Shown here one piece after another: positions 54,460 to 63,788 of a stretch of 64,000 bases of DNA. The notes below the pieces were generated by a model. That model did not search any database. It worked only from the letters and a program-made list of their open reading frames with translations, and was not told where the DNA came from. Made by a program: the position numbers and the translations under genes. Every line of letters starts with the position of its first letter. Position 1 is the first letter of the stretch. Source of the DNA: Balneolaceae bacterium (GTDB lineage: Bacteria > Bacteroidota > Rhodothermia > Balneolales > Balneolaceae); NCBI GenBank assembly GCA_020832285.1, contig JAFIFB010000085.1, positions 1 to 64,000 on the forward strand, given 5' to 3'.

Positions 54460-55653
54460 TTATGAAAGCGAAGAGAGGCCGTCTTTAATTCTGGCCATAG
54501 CTTCCTTCAACTCTTTCATGGAAACAGCATAACTGATTCGGATCCCCCCCGGTTCTCCAAATGCATCTCCGGGTACAGTAGCTACACCATGTTTTTCGAG
54601 CAGGTAGAGAGATAAATCGGTTGTAGTATTGATGGTATCTCCTTCGGGTGTGCGCTTTCCAAGAAATACGTGGACATCAGGAAATACATAAAAGGCTCCA
54701 GATGGCATAAAACATTGAACCCCATCAATAGAACGCAGTTCATCCACAATAAAATCTCTGCGCTTTTTGAAGGCCTTGCGCATATCTTCAACCGGTTTCA
54801 TAGTGCCGGTGTAGGCGGCAATACCTGCTTTTTGAGATATGGAGGAAGGAGCAGAAGTTTCCTGGCTTTGAATTTTAGCAACGGCATCCACAATTGACTG
54901 CGGGCCTGCAATGTAGCCAAGTCTCCATCCAGTCATTGCAAAACCTTTGGAAAAACCATTTACAATAACGGTTCTGTCTTTTAACTGGGGTGCGGCATTC
55001 AGTATGCTTACGTGGTCATCATCAAAAACAATGTATTCGTAGATCTCATCAGAAAAGATGATTACGTCGGGATAATTTTCAAGTACCGACGCGAGATCTT
55101 CCAGCTCTTCACGTGTATAGCACGACCCGGTCGGGTTGCTTGGCGAGCATAGAATAATGGCTTTGGTTTTTTTGTTTAAAGCGTCTTTAAGCTGTCCCGG
55201 TGTAAGTTTATAATCATTTACAAACTCGGTTTTTACAATTACCGGAGTGCCGCCTGCCATTTTAACCATTTCGGGGTATGATACCCAGTAAGGAGCGGGA
55301 ATCAGTACTTCATCGCCTTCATCCACCGTGGCGAGAAGGGAAAAACCGATCGATTGTTTAGCACCGTTTGAAAGTACAATTTGTGAAGACTCAAACTTAA
55401 GCCGGTTATCCCGCTCCAATTTGTTACAGACAGCTTCTCGTAATTCGGGCATGCCGGTGTTCATAGTGTATCCATGAAAACCATCAGTAATCGCTTCAAT
55501 AGCGGCATTGCAGATGTGAGAAGGAGTTTTGAAGTCGGGTTCGCCGGCACTCAGAGAAATGACAGATACGCCTTCCCGTGCAAGCTGCTTGGCTCTTCCC
55601 GTGATTTTCAGGGTTTCTGAGGGTGATATATTTTGAGCTCTTTTTGAGATCAT
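54460..55653 (-). CDS. aspC: Aspartate aminotransferase (class I PLP enzyme)
   Basis: 397 residues of the class I/II aminotransferase family, subgroup I-gamma type aspartate aminotransferase. Visible are SLSAGEPDFKTP, ILCSPSNPTG, FSDEIYEY, the PLP-Lys in VNGFSKGFAMTGWRLGY and the C-terminal GGIRISYAVS. It moves the amino group between aspartate and 2-oxoglutarate; some relatives also use prephenate. It is separated from coaD by 166 bases. Confidence 0.88.
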   Translation of the reverse strand: MISKRAQNISPSETLKITGRAKQLAREGVSVISLSAGEPDFKTPSHICNAAIEAITDGFHGYTMNTGMPELREAVCNKLERDNRLKFESSQIVLSNGAKQSIGFSLLATVDEGDEVLIPAPYWVSYPEMVKMAGGTPVIVKTEFVNDYKLTPGQLKDALNKKTKAIILCSPSNPTGSCYTREELEDLASVLENYPDVIIFSDEIYEYIVFDDDHVSILNAAPQLKDRTVIVNGFSKGFAMTGWRLGYIAGPQSIVDAVAKIQSQETSAPSSISQKAGIAAYTGTMKPVEDMRKAFKKRRDFIVDELRSIDGVQCFMPSGAFYVFPDVHVFLGKRTPEGDTINTTTDLSLYLLEKHGVATVPGDAFGEPGGIRISYAVSMKELKEAMARIKDGLSSLS

Positions 55654-55819
55654 ACTGTAATTCGTAAAAAATTAATAATCCATGAAAATTAGTTGTTTGC
55701 CGAAAACAGATATCAACCGTACAAAGCCGATAAATTTCGACAATCCTTTAAATTTACGAAATTGTTACGCTGAATTCTTTTTACAGGTGAAGAAAAGCAT
55801 AAAAAATCCCGGAAATTGT

Positions 55820-56311
55820 TTAATGACCAAACTTTTTTCGAAGTGCTTTGGCCACATGACCGGGTACGAAGCTCTTGAGGTCGCCTCCCCAGGCAGCAAC
55901 TTCTTTAACGATAGTTGCAGAGATAAAGGTGAGTTGTTCACCGGGCATCAGGAAAACTGTATCGATTTCAGGAGCGAGGCGGCGGTTGGTGAGTGCCATC
56001 CGGAATTCATATTCAAAATCGGAGATCTGTCGCACACCCCTCAACAGAATATTTACTTTTCGTTTCCTGGCATAATCGATCAGAAGGCCGGTAAATTGTT
56101 CTATTTCAACCCGGTGTTGCCACTCTGTTCCATCTATAGCCTGCCGAATCAGTTCAACCCGTTCATCACCTGTAAATACAGACTTTTTTTGATTGTTTAC
56201 GGCAACCGTTACGATGACTTTTTCAAACATCTGAACGGCACGCTCCAGAATGTCGAGATGTCCGTTTGTGAGCGGATCGAAAGAGCCGGGATAAATGGCT
56301 GTATGTTTCAT
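55820..56311 (-). CDS. coaD: Phosphopantetheine adenylyltransferase
   Basis: 163 residues from the ATG at 56311 (MKHTAIYPGSFDPLTNGH); an upstream ATG at 56350 would add 13 atypical residues. The nucleotidyltransferase motif GSFDPLTNGHLDI contains the T/HxGH site, and ISATIVKEVA matches the conserved C-terminal ISSTxVR element. It makes dephospho-CoA in CoA synthesis, complementing panC and panD at 30.5-31.8 kb. It sits downstream of rsmD, a conserved neighbour. Confidence 0.93.
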   Translation of the reverse strand: MKHTAIYPGSFDPLTNGHLDILERAVQMFEKVIVTVAVNNQKKSVFTGDERVELIRQAIDGTEWQHRVEIEQFTGLLIDYARKRKVNILLRGVRQISDFEYEFRMALTNRRLAPEIDTVFLMPGEQLTFISATIVKEVAAWGGDLKSFVPGHVAKALRKKFGH

Positions 56312-56375
56312 GTTGAGGGAGTTGGATTTAATTGTATTGACTTGTGGCAATGGAAAAACAGATGGAGCAAGCCGT

Positions 56376-56927
56376 TCAGAAATCTACATCACTCTGTTTG
56401 AAAATACTAACGATGGTTCGGCCATACGGTTTTGAAAAAACACAGTATTCGTGAGAGGAGAAGTCATGACGTTTGTCATGCTCAAGAATAAACCAGCCAT
56501 CCATATTCAGCCAGTTATTATTCATGATTAAATCGATTATTCCTTCCATTTTGTAATAATCGTACGGTGGATCGGCAAAAACAAAGTCGAATGTACCGTA
56601 ATTTTTTTCCAGAAAAAGCTCCACTGACATTGTGATCGTTTTTATCTGATTTTCAACACCGAAGGTTTGGGCTGTCTTTTCAATCTGTTTGATATGTTGA
56701 TGGTCACTGTCTATAAAAAGACAGTTCTCGGCTCCTCGGGATATGGCTTCAAAGCCGAGATTCCCGCTGCCTGCAAACAGGTCGAGTATGCGGGTGTTAT
56801 CAAAATAGGTGCGGGCATCAATGACTGAAAAAAGGCCTTCTTTGGTGCGGTCGGATGTGGGGCGGAGCTGACCGGTTTTGGGAACAGGAATTGTACGGCC
56901 TTTTAATTTACCTGTTATAATTCTCAT
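56376..56927 (-). CDS. rsmD: 16S rRNA (guanine966-N2)-methyltransferase
   Basis: A 183-residue SAM-dependent methyltransferase. Motifs are MRIITGKLKGR, RPTSDRTKEGLFS, the SAM-binding LDLFAGSGNLGFEA and the catalytic DPPYDYYK. It methylates G966 of 16S rRNA. The start lies 20 bases inside the end of the DUF3822-like gene, a tight overlap that implies coupled translation. Confidence 0.93.
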   Translation of the reverse strand: MRIITGKLKGRTIPVPKTGQLRPTSDRTKEGLFSVIDARTYFDNTRILDLFAGSGNLGFEAISRGAENCLFIDSDHQHIKQIEKTAQTFGVENQIKTITMSVELFLEKNYGTFDFVFADPPYDYYKMEGIIDLIMNNNWLNMDGWFILEHDKRHDFSSHEYCVFSKPYGRTIVSIFKQSDVDF

Positions 56928-57807
56928 GCATCATTGGGGTTTCAATGTCGGTGTTCAGGCTCATTATAATAGCAGGGAAGGCACTTTCCAGTGCAAATCC
57001 ATAGGTTTTTTCTGGTGCGGTTACCCCCATTTTTTCAAGTGTGCTGAGACTGCTGATTTCACCATAGTCACTCCAGAAAGGATTTAAAATCTCTTCAACA
57101 TGCGAACACAACGGCCCAAACAGGTAGGTGTAGTCGTGCAGCCCGGTTAACCATGAGAGGTTTTCGGCATAAAGACTCCATAAATAGGGAAGGTCGGTGA
57201 TGTGATCATATTCGATATAAGTGCAGCCTCTAAGCTTTCCAAGAACGAATGATGACACAGAAAGATAGTTTCTTCTGCAGTGGACCATCAGAAAGGCCCC
57301 ATTGTTTTTGGTGTGAAGCTGCCAGTCAACCCCGAGTTCAAAATCGGCAATATGTTCAGTTTGGGAGAAAGACCTGAGTAATGAGTTAAAACCTTTCATG
57401 GATTTGTTATCGCGAAGAAGAAGAAGCCGACGGTCGTTTTTACTCACTGGATACCAGATGGCCTGAATTTCACTCCGGTCTGAACCTTTCATCAAAAGCT
57501 GAATATGAGCCTCTCGTTCGGAAGCATCCTCATAGACAGCTTTAGGCACGATAGCCCAACACTCTTCGTTAGAAGGTGTCAGTATTTTTGCGAAAGAACA
57601 GTTAAACGCTTGCTGAAGGTTTTCGAGAGATTTTTTAAGGGCAGGAAATCCGGCGGATTCTGTCTTAATAATTGTTTGTTCAATCTCGAAATTGAAATCG
57701 ATACAGCCAATATGAGAAAGTTGACCGCCTTGCCCTGGACTATTTACAGAGTAAAAAAGCTGATTCTCCGAATAGCAAACACCAAGACAAGACCCGCCGG
57801 TTGCCAT
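56908..57807 (-). CDS. DUF3822-like protein upstream of rsmD
   Basis: 299 residues resembling the DUF3822 family found next to rsmD/coaD in Bacteroidota and relatives. The two halves look like an actin/PilM-type fold, but no ATP motif is obvious. The role is unknown; the conserved position suggests a link to ribosome maturation or the co-operonic CoA step. Its start is one base after the stop of the GspG-like gene. Confidence 0.65.
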   Translation of the reverse strand: MATGGSCLGVCYSENQLFYSVNSPGQGGQLSHIGCIDFNFEIEQTIIKTESAGFPALKKSLENLQQAFNCSFAKILTPSNEECWAIVPKAVYEDASEREAHIQLLMKGSDRSEIQAIWYPVSKNDRRLLLLRDNKSMKGFNSLLRSFSQTEHIADFELGVDWQLHTKNNGAFLMVHCRRNYLSVSSFVLGKLRGCTYIEYDHITDLPYLWSLYAENLSWLTGLHDYTYLFGPLCSHVEEILNPFWSDYGEISSLSTLEKMGVTAPEKTYGFALESAFPAIIMSLNTDIETPMMHENYNR

Positions 57808-57808
57808 G

Positions 57809-58285
57809 TTAGTTCCAGTTAGGGGCGTTCAGCAATGTAGTACGTTCCAGATCCCCAATCCGATCGTTATTGTCGGGATTTACAAGTAAGTATAGTCTGG
57901 GTCTTACAGTATCATTCAGAGTATACTCAAACCGTGTATGAGGCGGTCGCGGAGAGTAGATGATCGAGTCGGGACTATACGTGCTTGGAGGCATGAACGT
58001 AAATAATGAGTCCCCCATGGCAACCATCAGAGAATCGGTTTTAAGAAAAGACACGAGGCTGTCGAGCCCACCTTCAGTCGGAGGGTATGCATCATTCCGG
58101 TTACGGTACTGCACAATAGCATCGCGAACCAACTCCATACGATGTCGTTCACGCTCAACCATTTCTCGTTCTTGTATAACTTCCTGGTAGGGATCTACCA
58201 AAGATCTGTATAAAAACCATGACAGAAGTACGATAAGAACAGCTAAAACCACTGTTAAAATGTTATTTCGAGTATTTAAATCCAT
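57809..58285 (-). CDS. Membrane-anchored GspG-like protein
   Basis: 158 residues. An N-terminal membrane helix (about 8-28) is followed by a Glu/Arg-rich coiled coil (about 33-55) and then the phrase QYRNRNDAYPPTEGGLDSLV, which resembles the YPTTEQGLxAL signature of type II secretion major pseudopilins. No prepilin peptidase site is evident, so it is probably a relative rather than a pseudopilin. It heads the unit with DUF3822-rsmD-coaD. Confidence 0.55.
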   Translation of the reverse strand: MDLNTRNNILTVVLAVLIVLLSWFLYRSLVDPYQEVIQEREMVERERHRMELVRDAIVQYRNRNDAYPPTEGGLDSLVSFLKTDSLMVAMGDSLFTFMPPSTYSPDSIIYSPRPPHTRFEYTLNDTVRPRLYLLVNPDNNDRIGDLERTTLLNAPNWN

Positions 58286-58407
58286 GTGTGAAAATGTGTT
58301 GGTTTGCGATATCCATGTTGAAATTTTGCGATATGCAAAATAAATGCAGACAATCTGATATGCAACTTTCTAATTAAAAGCCTGCCAAAGTTAACAATAG
58401 GTGCAAA

Positions 58408-59079
58408 TTAATTGTCCGCTTTTGGTGAAAGTAGTAATAAATATTCAATGAAATTGCTTTTTAAACCTCTTTTCCAAAATTTTTGATAGTTATGGATGTC
58501 GAGATTGTTCTGTTCAAGTATCTGAATTTCAAATTTATTTCCAAATAACGACTGAATTTCATCTGAGGAGACACTAAAGGGCGGACCGTTCATTTCATTT
58601 TGAGCATAGGTGAAATGGTGCAGTAAAATTTTTGATGATGGAGAACAGATCGAAATAATTTTTTCCGCATACCGGATACGCATCGGTTCAGGCAGAGCCT
58701 GGAGGGCAGCTTTATCGTAGATCAGTACTGTTTCAGGGAATTTATGTTCCGGGAGTTTGAAAAAATCACCACACCAAAGCTCAATATTTCGGGTTTTGAA
58801 AATCGTGAAATTTGCGAAACGTTCCTGTTCTGTGGTAAGATTTTGTTCATCAAAAAATTCCCTGATGGCTTTTTCTGATATTTCAACACCTGTTACTTTA
58901 TCTGTTTTCGTTGCCAGCCACACCATGTCGGGTGTTTTTCCGCACAAAGGCACAAGAATTTGGGCTTCAGTGGAAATATTGAGTGCATCCCAGTGGTTTC
59001 TGAGTCCGGGATAACCTCCGGGCATGTGAAATCCTGTGTTCCCTTTTTCCCAACGGCTTTGCCAGTAACTCAACTCCAT
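58408..59079 (-). CDS. Thiopurine methyltransferase-family SAM methyltransferase
   Basis: 223 residues of the TPMT family: YWQSRWEKGNTGFH, VPLCGKTPDMVWLA, VTGVEISEKAI (SAM site) and IYDKAALQALP. Bacterial members methylate thiopurines, selenite/tellurite or related thiols; the substrate here is unknown. Monocistronic. Confidence 0.85.
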   Translation of the reverse strand: MELSYWQSRWEKGNTGFHMPGGYPGLRNHWDALNISTEAQILVPLCGKTPDMVWLATKTDKVTGVEISEKAIREFFDEQNLTTEQERFANFTIFKTRNIELWCGDFFKLPEHKFPETVLIYDKAALQALPEPMRIRYAEKIISICSPSSKILLHHFTYAQNEMNGPPFSVSSDEIQSLFGNKFEIQILEQNNLDIHNYQKFWKRGLKSNFIEYLLLLSPKADN

Positions 59080-59221
59080 ATTTCAATTTTTTCTGATGAT
59101 TTTTAGCGATAGTTTTCCATGGATAAAATCATTGTAAGCTGTCACCATAAAGGCTTTCAATATTCTGCTCAGGGATTAAAATATCAGCATTCTGATAAAT
59201 AAAGAAAGAAATTCGACCGGT

Positions 59222-60517
59222 TTGAATAAATCGATCTTACGTCTGGCTATTCCAAACATAATCAGCAATCTGTCGGTTCCGCTGTTGGGCGCGGTGGATA
59301 CAGCTCTGGTCGGACATCTCGATCAGGTCTATTATCTCGGTGCCCTTGCAGTGGGCAGTGTCATTTTCAACTTTATTTTTTGGGGATTCGGTTTTTTGAG
59401 AATGGGCACGACCGGTCTCACCGCCCAGGAGTATGGCAAAAGGGACCGCATGCAGATGATGATGATTCTTGCCCGCGTCCAATTCATCGCCATGGCCATC
59501 GGACTTACACTTTTGCTGTTTCAAGCTCCGATTGCGCTGTTCAGTTTGTGGATCATCGAAAGCTCTCAAGAAGTGGCCGATTATACCCGCGTTTATTTCG
59601 ATATTCGGATCTATACAGCACCGGCCATTTTGGCTCTTTATGGCCTGCAGGGATGGTTTTTGGGTATGCAAAACGCTAAATACCCGATGATTATCACCAT
59701 TGTGATGAACCTTCTGAATATCGTGCTCAATGTAATGTTTATATACGGTTTTGGTATGCATGTAGACGGGGTGGCATTCGGAACTTTGATCTCTACTTAC
59801 CTGGCTCTTTTTCTGGGCATTTTTCTGTTTTTTAAACGATACCGACGATACCTCTCCCATTATGTACGGGTTGAATTGCTAAACATTGGCGAGCTGAAAA
59901 AATATTTTGCCGTAAATCGCGATATATTCATCCGAACCCTCTGCCTGATTTTTACATTTTCATTCTTTACAGCCGTTTCCGCTAAGCAGGGTGATTTGAT
60001 TTTGGCTGCAAATACCATTTTGCTTCAGCTCTGGTTTATTGTCTCTTACGGTATTGACGGTTTTGCGTATGCGGCAGAAAGTCTCATCGGGAAGTTTAAG
60101 GGAGGAGAGAACCGGAAAAAACTTCGTGAGGCTGTTTTTTATAATATCGGCTGGGGAATGATGCTCGGAATAACCGGTACCCTTTTTTATGCGGTATTCG
60201 GAGGGCAAATTCTATCTATTTTCACAGATAATACCGAGGTTATAGAGTTTGCAAAAACCGTGCTGTTCTGGACTGTACTGGCACCACTGGTATCGAGCTT
60301 TTGTTATATACTGGATGGAGTGTTTATCGGTGCTACGGCCACCCGGCCAATGCGAAATACGATGCTGCTCTCAACAATTGTGGTTTTTTTGCCCGTTTAT
60401 TATTTCGGGACACACTTATTTGGGATTCATGGTTTGTGGCTTGCAATGGTTCTGTTTATGATTTCGAGGGGGGCTGCACTCGGCTTCTATCTGCCCGGTA
60501 ACATATTGAAAGGATAA
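59222..60517 (+). CDS. MATE family efflux transporter, DinF-like
   Basis: 431 residues with 12 predicted membrane helices in two MatE repeats. The N-terminal RLAIPNIISNLSVPLLGAVDTALVGHL and the middle YFAVNRDIFIRTLCLIFTF are typical of the DinF subgroup. It exports drugs or metabolites using a Na or H gradient. The start is TTG at 59222 (no nearby ATG), with a purine-rich stretch upstream. The next gene follows closely, so the two may be cotranscribed. Confidence 0.88.
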   Translation: MNKSILRLAIPNIISNLSVPLLGAVDTALVGHLDQVYYLGALAVGSVIFNFIFWGFGFLRMGTTGLTAQEYGKRDRMQMMMILARVQFIAMAIGLTLLLFQAPIALFSLWIIESSQEVADYTRVYFDIRIYTAPAILALYGLQGWFLGMQNAKYPMIITIVMNLLNIVLNVMFIYGFGMHVDGVAFGTLISTYLALFLGIFLFFKRYRRYLSHYVRVELLNIGELKKYFAVNRDIFIRTLCLIFTFSFFTAVSAKQGDLILAANTILLQLWFIVSYGIDGFAYAAESLIGKFKGGENRKKLREAVFYNIGWGMMLGITGTLFYAVFGGQILSIFTDNTEVIEFAKTVLFWTVLAPLVSSFCYILDGVFIGATATRPMRNTMLLSTIVVFLPVYYFGTHLFGIHGLWLAMVLFMISRGAALGFYLPGNILKG

Positions 60518-60601
60518 TACTTGGTGAATCAAATCAACTACTTTTCAATTTCCATTTTTAATGGTAACATGCGTAAACAGTTTCACCAAATTAAAAAAGT
60601 C

Positions 60602-61114
60602 ATGGAAAAAAAATCACAAAAAACGATTTTGCTGATGCGCCATGCAAAATCATCGTGGGATAACCCCGGCCTCAGAGATTTTGACAGGCCTCTGAACAAA
60701 CGGGGAGAACGGGATGCTCCGCGAATGGGAAAATATCTTAAGGGACTGGATATTTATCCTGATCAGATTTTTGCCTCACCGGCAGCGCGGGCTAAAGCAA
60801 CCATTTTACATGTTATAAATGAGCTGGATCTTCCTGAAGAGAGGATTACCTGGGATGAAGGGCTCTATTTTACCGGGCCCGATGCCTACATTGGTGCGAT
60901 TCGGCGATCCGACAGCAAATCAAGAATTGTCATGACTGTTGGACACAATCCAATTACTGAGGAGGTGATCGAGCGGCTGATTGGTAAAAACATGAACGAA
61001 CATATTGCCACGGCAACCATAGCATGCCTTCAAGCAGAGGCAGATTCCTGGAGTGAAGTCGAATACGGAAGCTGTTCGTTGCAATGGATTACAAAACCAA
61101 AAGAAATCTCATAA
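60602..61114 (+). CDS. SixA-like histidine phosphatase
   Basis: 170 residues from the ATG at 60602; an upstream ATG at 60521 would add 27 residues of unlikely sequence. The RHG motif is LMRHAKSSWD, and the second His is in TVGHNPITEE. It resembles SixA, which removes phosphate from phospho-His on HPt domains, or other short histidine phosphatases. Target unknown. It follows the MATE gene and precedes the amidohydrolase gene by 15 bases. Confidence 0.85.
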   Translation: MEKKSQKTILLMRHAKSSWDNPGLRDFDRPLNKRGERDAPRMGKYLKGLDIYPDQIFASPAARAKATILHVINELDLPEERITWDEGLYFTGPDAYIGAIRRSDSKSRIVMTVGHNPITEEVIERLIGKNMNEHIATATIACLQAEADSWSEVEYGSCSLQWITKPKEIS

Positions 61115-61129
61115 AAATTTAATACAAAG

Positions 61130-62764
61130 ATGAATAAAAACAGATCGGCGTGGTTTAACCCGGTATTTCTATCTTCGCGAATGATTCTGTTTTTTCTGAT
61201 CATCGGCCTTGTACCGGTTCAGGCAGCTCCGGGTGACGAGACAGCAATTTCTGAACCGTACGATCTTCTCATCATTAACGGTCGGCTGCTCGATGGAACC
61301 GGAAATCCGTGGTATTACGCTGATATTGGCATCAGAGACGGGGTAATTGCCTGGGTGGGCCGGGCAGACGGTCAGTCGGCTGTTGAAGTGATTAATGCAG
61401 AAGGCCTGTACATTTCACCAGGTTTTATCGATGTACACTCCCATGCAGGTTCCGGGCTGATCAGCGAATCGCTCAGCTCCGCCCGTCCGCTTCTGGCGCA
61501 GGGAGTAACCACTGTTATTATCAATCAGGATGGCGGTGGAGCGATTGATATCGCCGAACAACGTGAACAGCTGCTTGAATATGGCCTTGGCTTAAATGTT
61601 GCCCAGCTTATGCCTCATGGTACGATTCGGCGCGAGGTGATGGGTATGGATAACCGTGTACCCACGGATGATGAACTCAGGCAGATGAAAGAGATGGTAG
61701 AGATTGGGATGCAGCAAGGTGCATTCGGTCTTTCCAGCGGCTTGTTTTACACACCGGGGGCATGGGCGGAAACAGAAGAGATCATTGAACTCGCAAAAGT
61801 AGCAGCCCGGTTTGATGGTGTTTATACCAGCCATATCCGCGATGAATCTGACTATTCCGTTGGTTTGATCGATTCTGTGGAAGAGGTGATCCGGATTTCA
61901 CGTGAAGCGGAACTGCCAGGAGTGGTTACACATATTAAGGCACTTGGAACGGGTGTCTGGGGTTTTTCTGCTCCGGTGATCAACCGGATTGAACGTGCGC
62001 GGAATGAAGGCGTAGAAGTGTTTGCTGATCAATACCCTTACCCTGCATCTCATACCAACCTTACAGCCGTTCTGATTCCGCCCTGGGCGCGTGAGGGCGG
62101 ACGTGACGCGATGCTGGAGCGATTGGAAGAGCCGGAAAAGCTGATGCAGATCAAGCAGGAGATGGAAGCCAACATGGAGCGAAGGGGCGGTGCTCACCGC
62201 CTTCAGATTGCATCCTACCCTGCTGATGAAAACCTGGAAGGTGAATTGCTTGATGTGATTGCCACCCGCTTTGGCATGAATGCCACAGATGCAGCCCTGG
62301 AGCTGATAAAAGAACAGAGCCCGGGAGTTGTCTCTTTCAATATGCTGGAAGAGGATGTTAACCGTTTTATGAAACAGCCATGGACAATGACCAGTTCAGA
62401 CGGGGGGCTGACGGAACCGGATGCTGGAGTAGTGCACCCGCGTAACTATGGTTCCTTTCCCAGAAAAATTGCAAAATATGTGCGCGATGAAGGTGTTATT
62501 GACCTCCCGTTTGCTATCCGGAGTATGACCAGCCTTTCTGCAACGGTATTCAGGCTGCACAACCGAGGGATTGTAAGTGAGGGGATGGCTGCCGACCTTG
62601 CAATTTTTGATCTCGAAACTCTGCAAGATAAAGCAACCTACCAGGAACCACACCAACTTTCCGAGGGGATGGTTCATGTATTGGTGAATGGACAGTTTTC
62701 TATCAAAAACGGCGAGTTTACACCGGCACTGCACGGAAGGGTATTGAGATTGAATGGAGAATAA
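61130..62764 (+). CDS. Exported D-aminoacylase-like amidohydrolase
   Basis: 544 residues with a signal peptide (about 15-33, VQAAPG). It belongs to the amidohydrolase superfamily: the HxH metal site is in GFIDVHSHAGSG, the metal-bridging/His region is YTSHIRDES and VVTHIKALG, and TMTSSDGGLTE carries the catalytic Asp. This layout matches N-acyl-D-amino-acid deacylases and related hydrolases. Substrate not determined. It is 15 bases downstream of the SixA-like gene. Confidence 0.85.
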   Translation: MNKNRSAWFNPVFLSSRMILFFLIIGLVPVQAAPGDETAISEPYDLLIINGRLLDGTGNPWYYADIGIRDGVIAWVGRADGQSAVEVINAEGLYISPGFIDVHSHAGSGLISESLSSARPLLAQGVTTVIINQDGGGAIDIAEQREQLLEYGLGLNVAQLMPHGTIRREVMGMDNRVPTDDELRQMKEMVEIGMQQGAFGLSSGLFYTPGAWAETEEIIELAKVAARFDGVYTSHIRDESDYSVGLIDSVEEVIRISREAELPGVVTHIKALGTGVWGFSAPVINRIERARNEGVEVFADQYPYPASHTNLTAVLIPPWAREGGRDAMLERLEEPEKLMQIKQEMEANMERRGGAHRLQIASYPADENLEGELLDVIATRFGMNATDAALELIKEQSPGVVSFNMLEEDVNRFMKQPWTMTSSDGGLTEPDAGVVHPRNYGSFPRKIAKYVRDEGVIDLPFAIRSMTSLSATVFRLHNRGIVSEGMAADLAIFDLETLQDKATYQEPHQLSEGMVHVLVNGQFSIKNGEFTPALHGRVLRLNGE

Positions 62765-62828
62765 ACCGTTAACAAATCCACCAAAAAACGTTATATTCAC
62801 TTCGTAAAACTGAAAAGAGAAAAGACGA

Positions 62829-63179
62829 ATGATTTACAAACAAAAATTTTACTATCTCACCAAAACACCGCTGAGTGCTGAAGGCCCTGAGCATGTTGAG
62901 ATCATCAACCGGGCAGACAATAGTAACGAGTTCCCGGAACTGTTTCAGGAGTATGAAAAGTATCGCTCACACGCTTTTAATGAAGATAATCTCTACAGTG
63001 TGGTTCGTGCAGATGAGATTTACGACCTTGTGAGAACGGGTACGGAAAAAGAAGCCAAGGAGCTTGCATTCGAGAATGCAGAGCCGGAAATAGTCACCAA
63101 TCTGCAACATCGGGTTGTGCAAAACAAAGATAAAAACGCAGAAGCGATCCTAAAGGAAATACATCAGATTGAAGCCTGA
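62829..63179 (+). CDS. Small charged protein, unknown
   Basis: 116 residues with no recognised domain, signal or membrane helix. It is highly charged, with a helical C-terminal half (KEAKELAFENAEPEIV, KDKNAEAILKEIHQ). The start is ATG 62829 with AAAGACGA upstream. It is probably cotranscribed with the amidohydrolase gene 64 bases upstream, or independent. Function unknown. Confidence 0.6.
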   Translation: MIYKQKFYYLTKTPLSAEGPEHVEIINRADNSNEFPELFQEYEKYRSHAFNEDNLYSVVRADEIYDLVRTGTEKEAKELAFENAEPEIVTNLQHRVVQNKDKNAEAILKEIHQIEA

Positions 63180-63195
63180 TCTTCAGCACGCCAGG

Positions 63196-63422
63196 TCAGC
63201 TTTCGCCCTCGAAAGATACTGAGAGCACGGTTATATCATCCGATTGCGGTGCTGTCCCTGCAAATTTCATCACTTCAAGAAATAGCCCTTTCACGCGGGA
63301 ATTTAGCTTTTTATTGACCGATTTTTTCAGATAGTCGATGTCGCGTTGCTCTTCGAAAAATTCATTTTTTCATTTTCTGCTTCGGTAATGCCGTCGGTAA
63401 GAGTCAAAATCATTTCCTTCTT
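63196..63422 (-). pseudogene. C-terminal fragment of SpoIIE/PP2C-type phosphatase
   Basis: On the minus strand it encodes MILTLTDGITEAENE, then, after a one-base frame change at a T6 run (63365-63370), EFFEEQRDIDYLKK and a final APQSDDITVLSVSF ending at TGA 63196-63198. TDGITEA and SDDITVL are the last two metal/Asp motifs of SpoIIE-type serine phosphatases. Only about 75 residues remain and no start is visible. It abuts the FAD oxidoreductase fragment in a different frame. Confidence 0.6.
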
Positions 63423-63788
63423 CTAATTTAAACTCCCGGTAATTTTCCCACTTTGACCAGGATATTTCCAGGTCTACGTCGTCATCTTTTAGTTTTTTTG
63501 CCTGTTCCGGATCAAGCTCTTCCTGCAGTTTATATGCGTCTTTAACCATACGAAACGCATTGTCGTACCAGCCCTGGGAAATATGAATTCCTTTCTCCAC
63601 AATGCGATTATGAACTCCCCTGCCGGTAGCCGTTTTGCCCCCAAGCCGCCAGCCCATCTGGTAAACGGTAATATCATTATGATCTTCCCACCCGGGGTAA
63701 TCTGTCATTTCGTAAATTGCTGACAGAGAGCCGAGTCCACCACCGAGAACAGCTATTTTTTCTTTTTGGTTGATTTTGAGACTTCCAT
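63370..63788 (-). pseudogene. N-terminal fragment of FAD/NAD(P)-binding oxidoreductase
   Basis: The longest undamaged frame is 63370-63708. Upstream of its first ATG the frame still encodes a dinucleotide-binding loop (KIAVLGGGLGSLSAIYEM) joined to GWRLGGKTATGRG, the N-terminus of an FAD-dependent desaturase/oxidoreductase. The only plausible start, ATG 63788, is out of frame because of a T6 run at 63756-63761; one more T would restore it. The protein stops after about 130 residues where such enzymes have 450-700. It is joined directly to the SpoIIE fragment. Confidence 0.55.
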
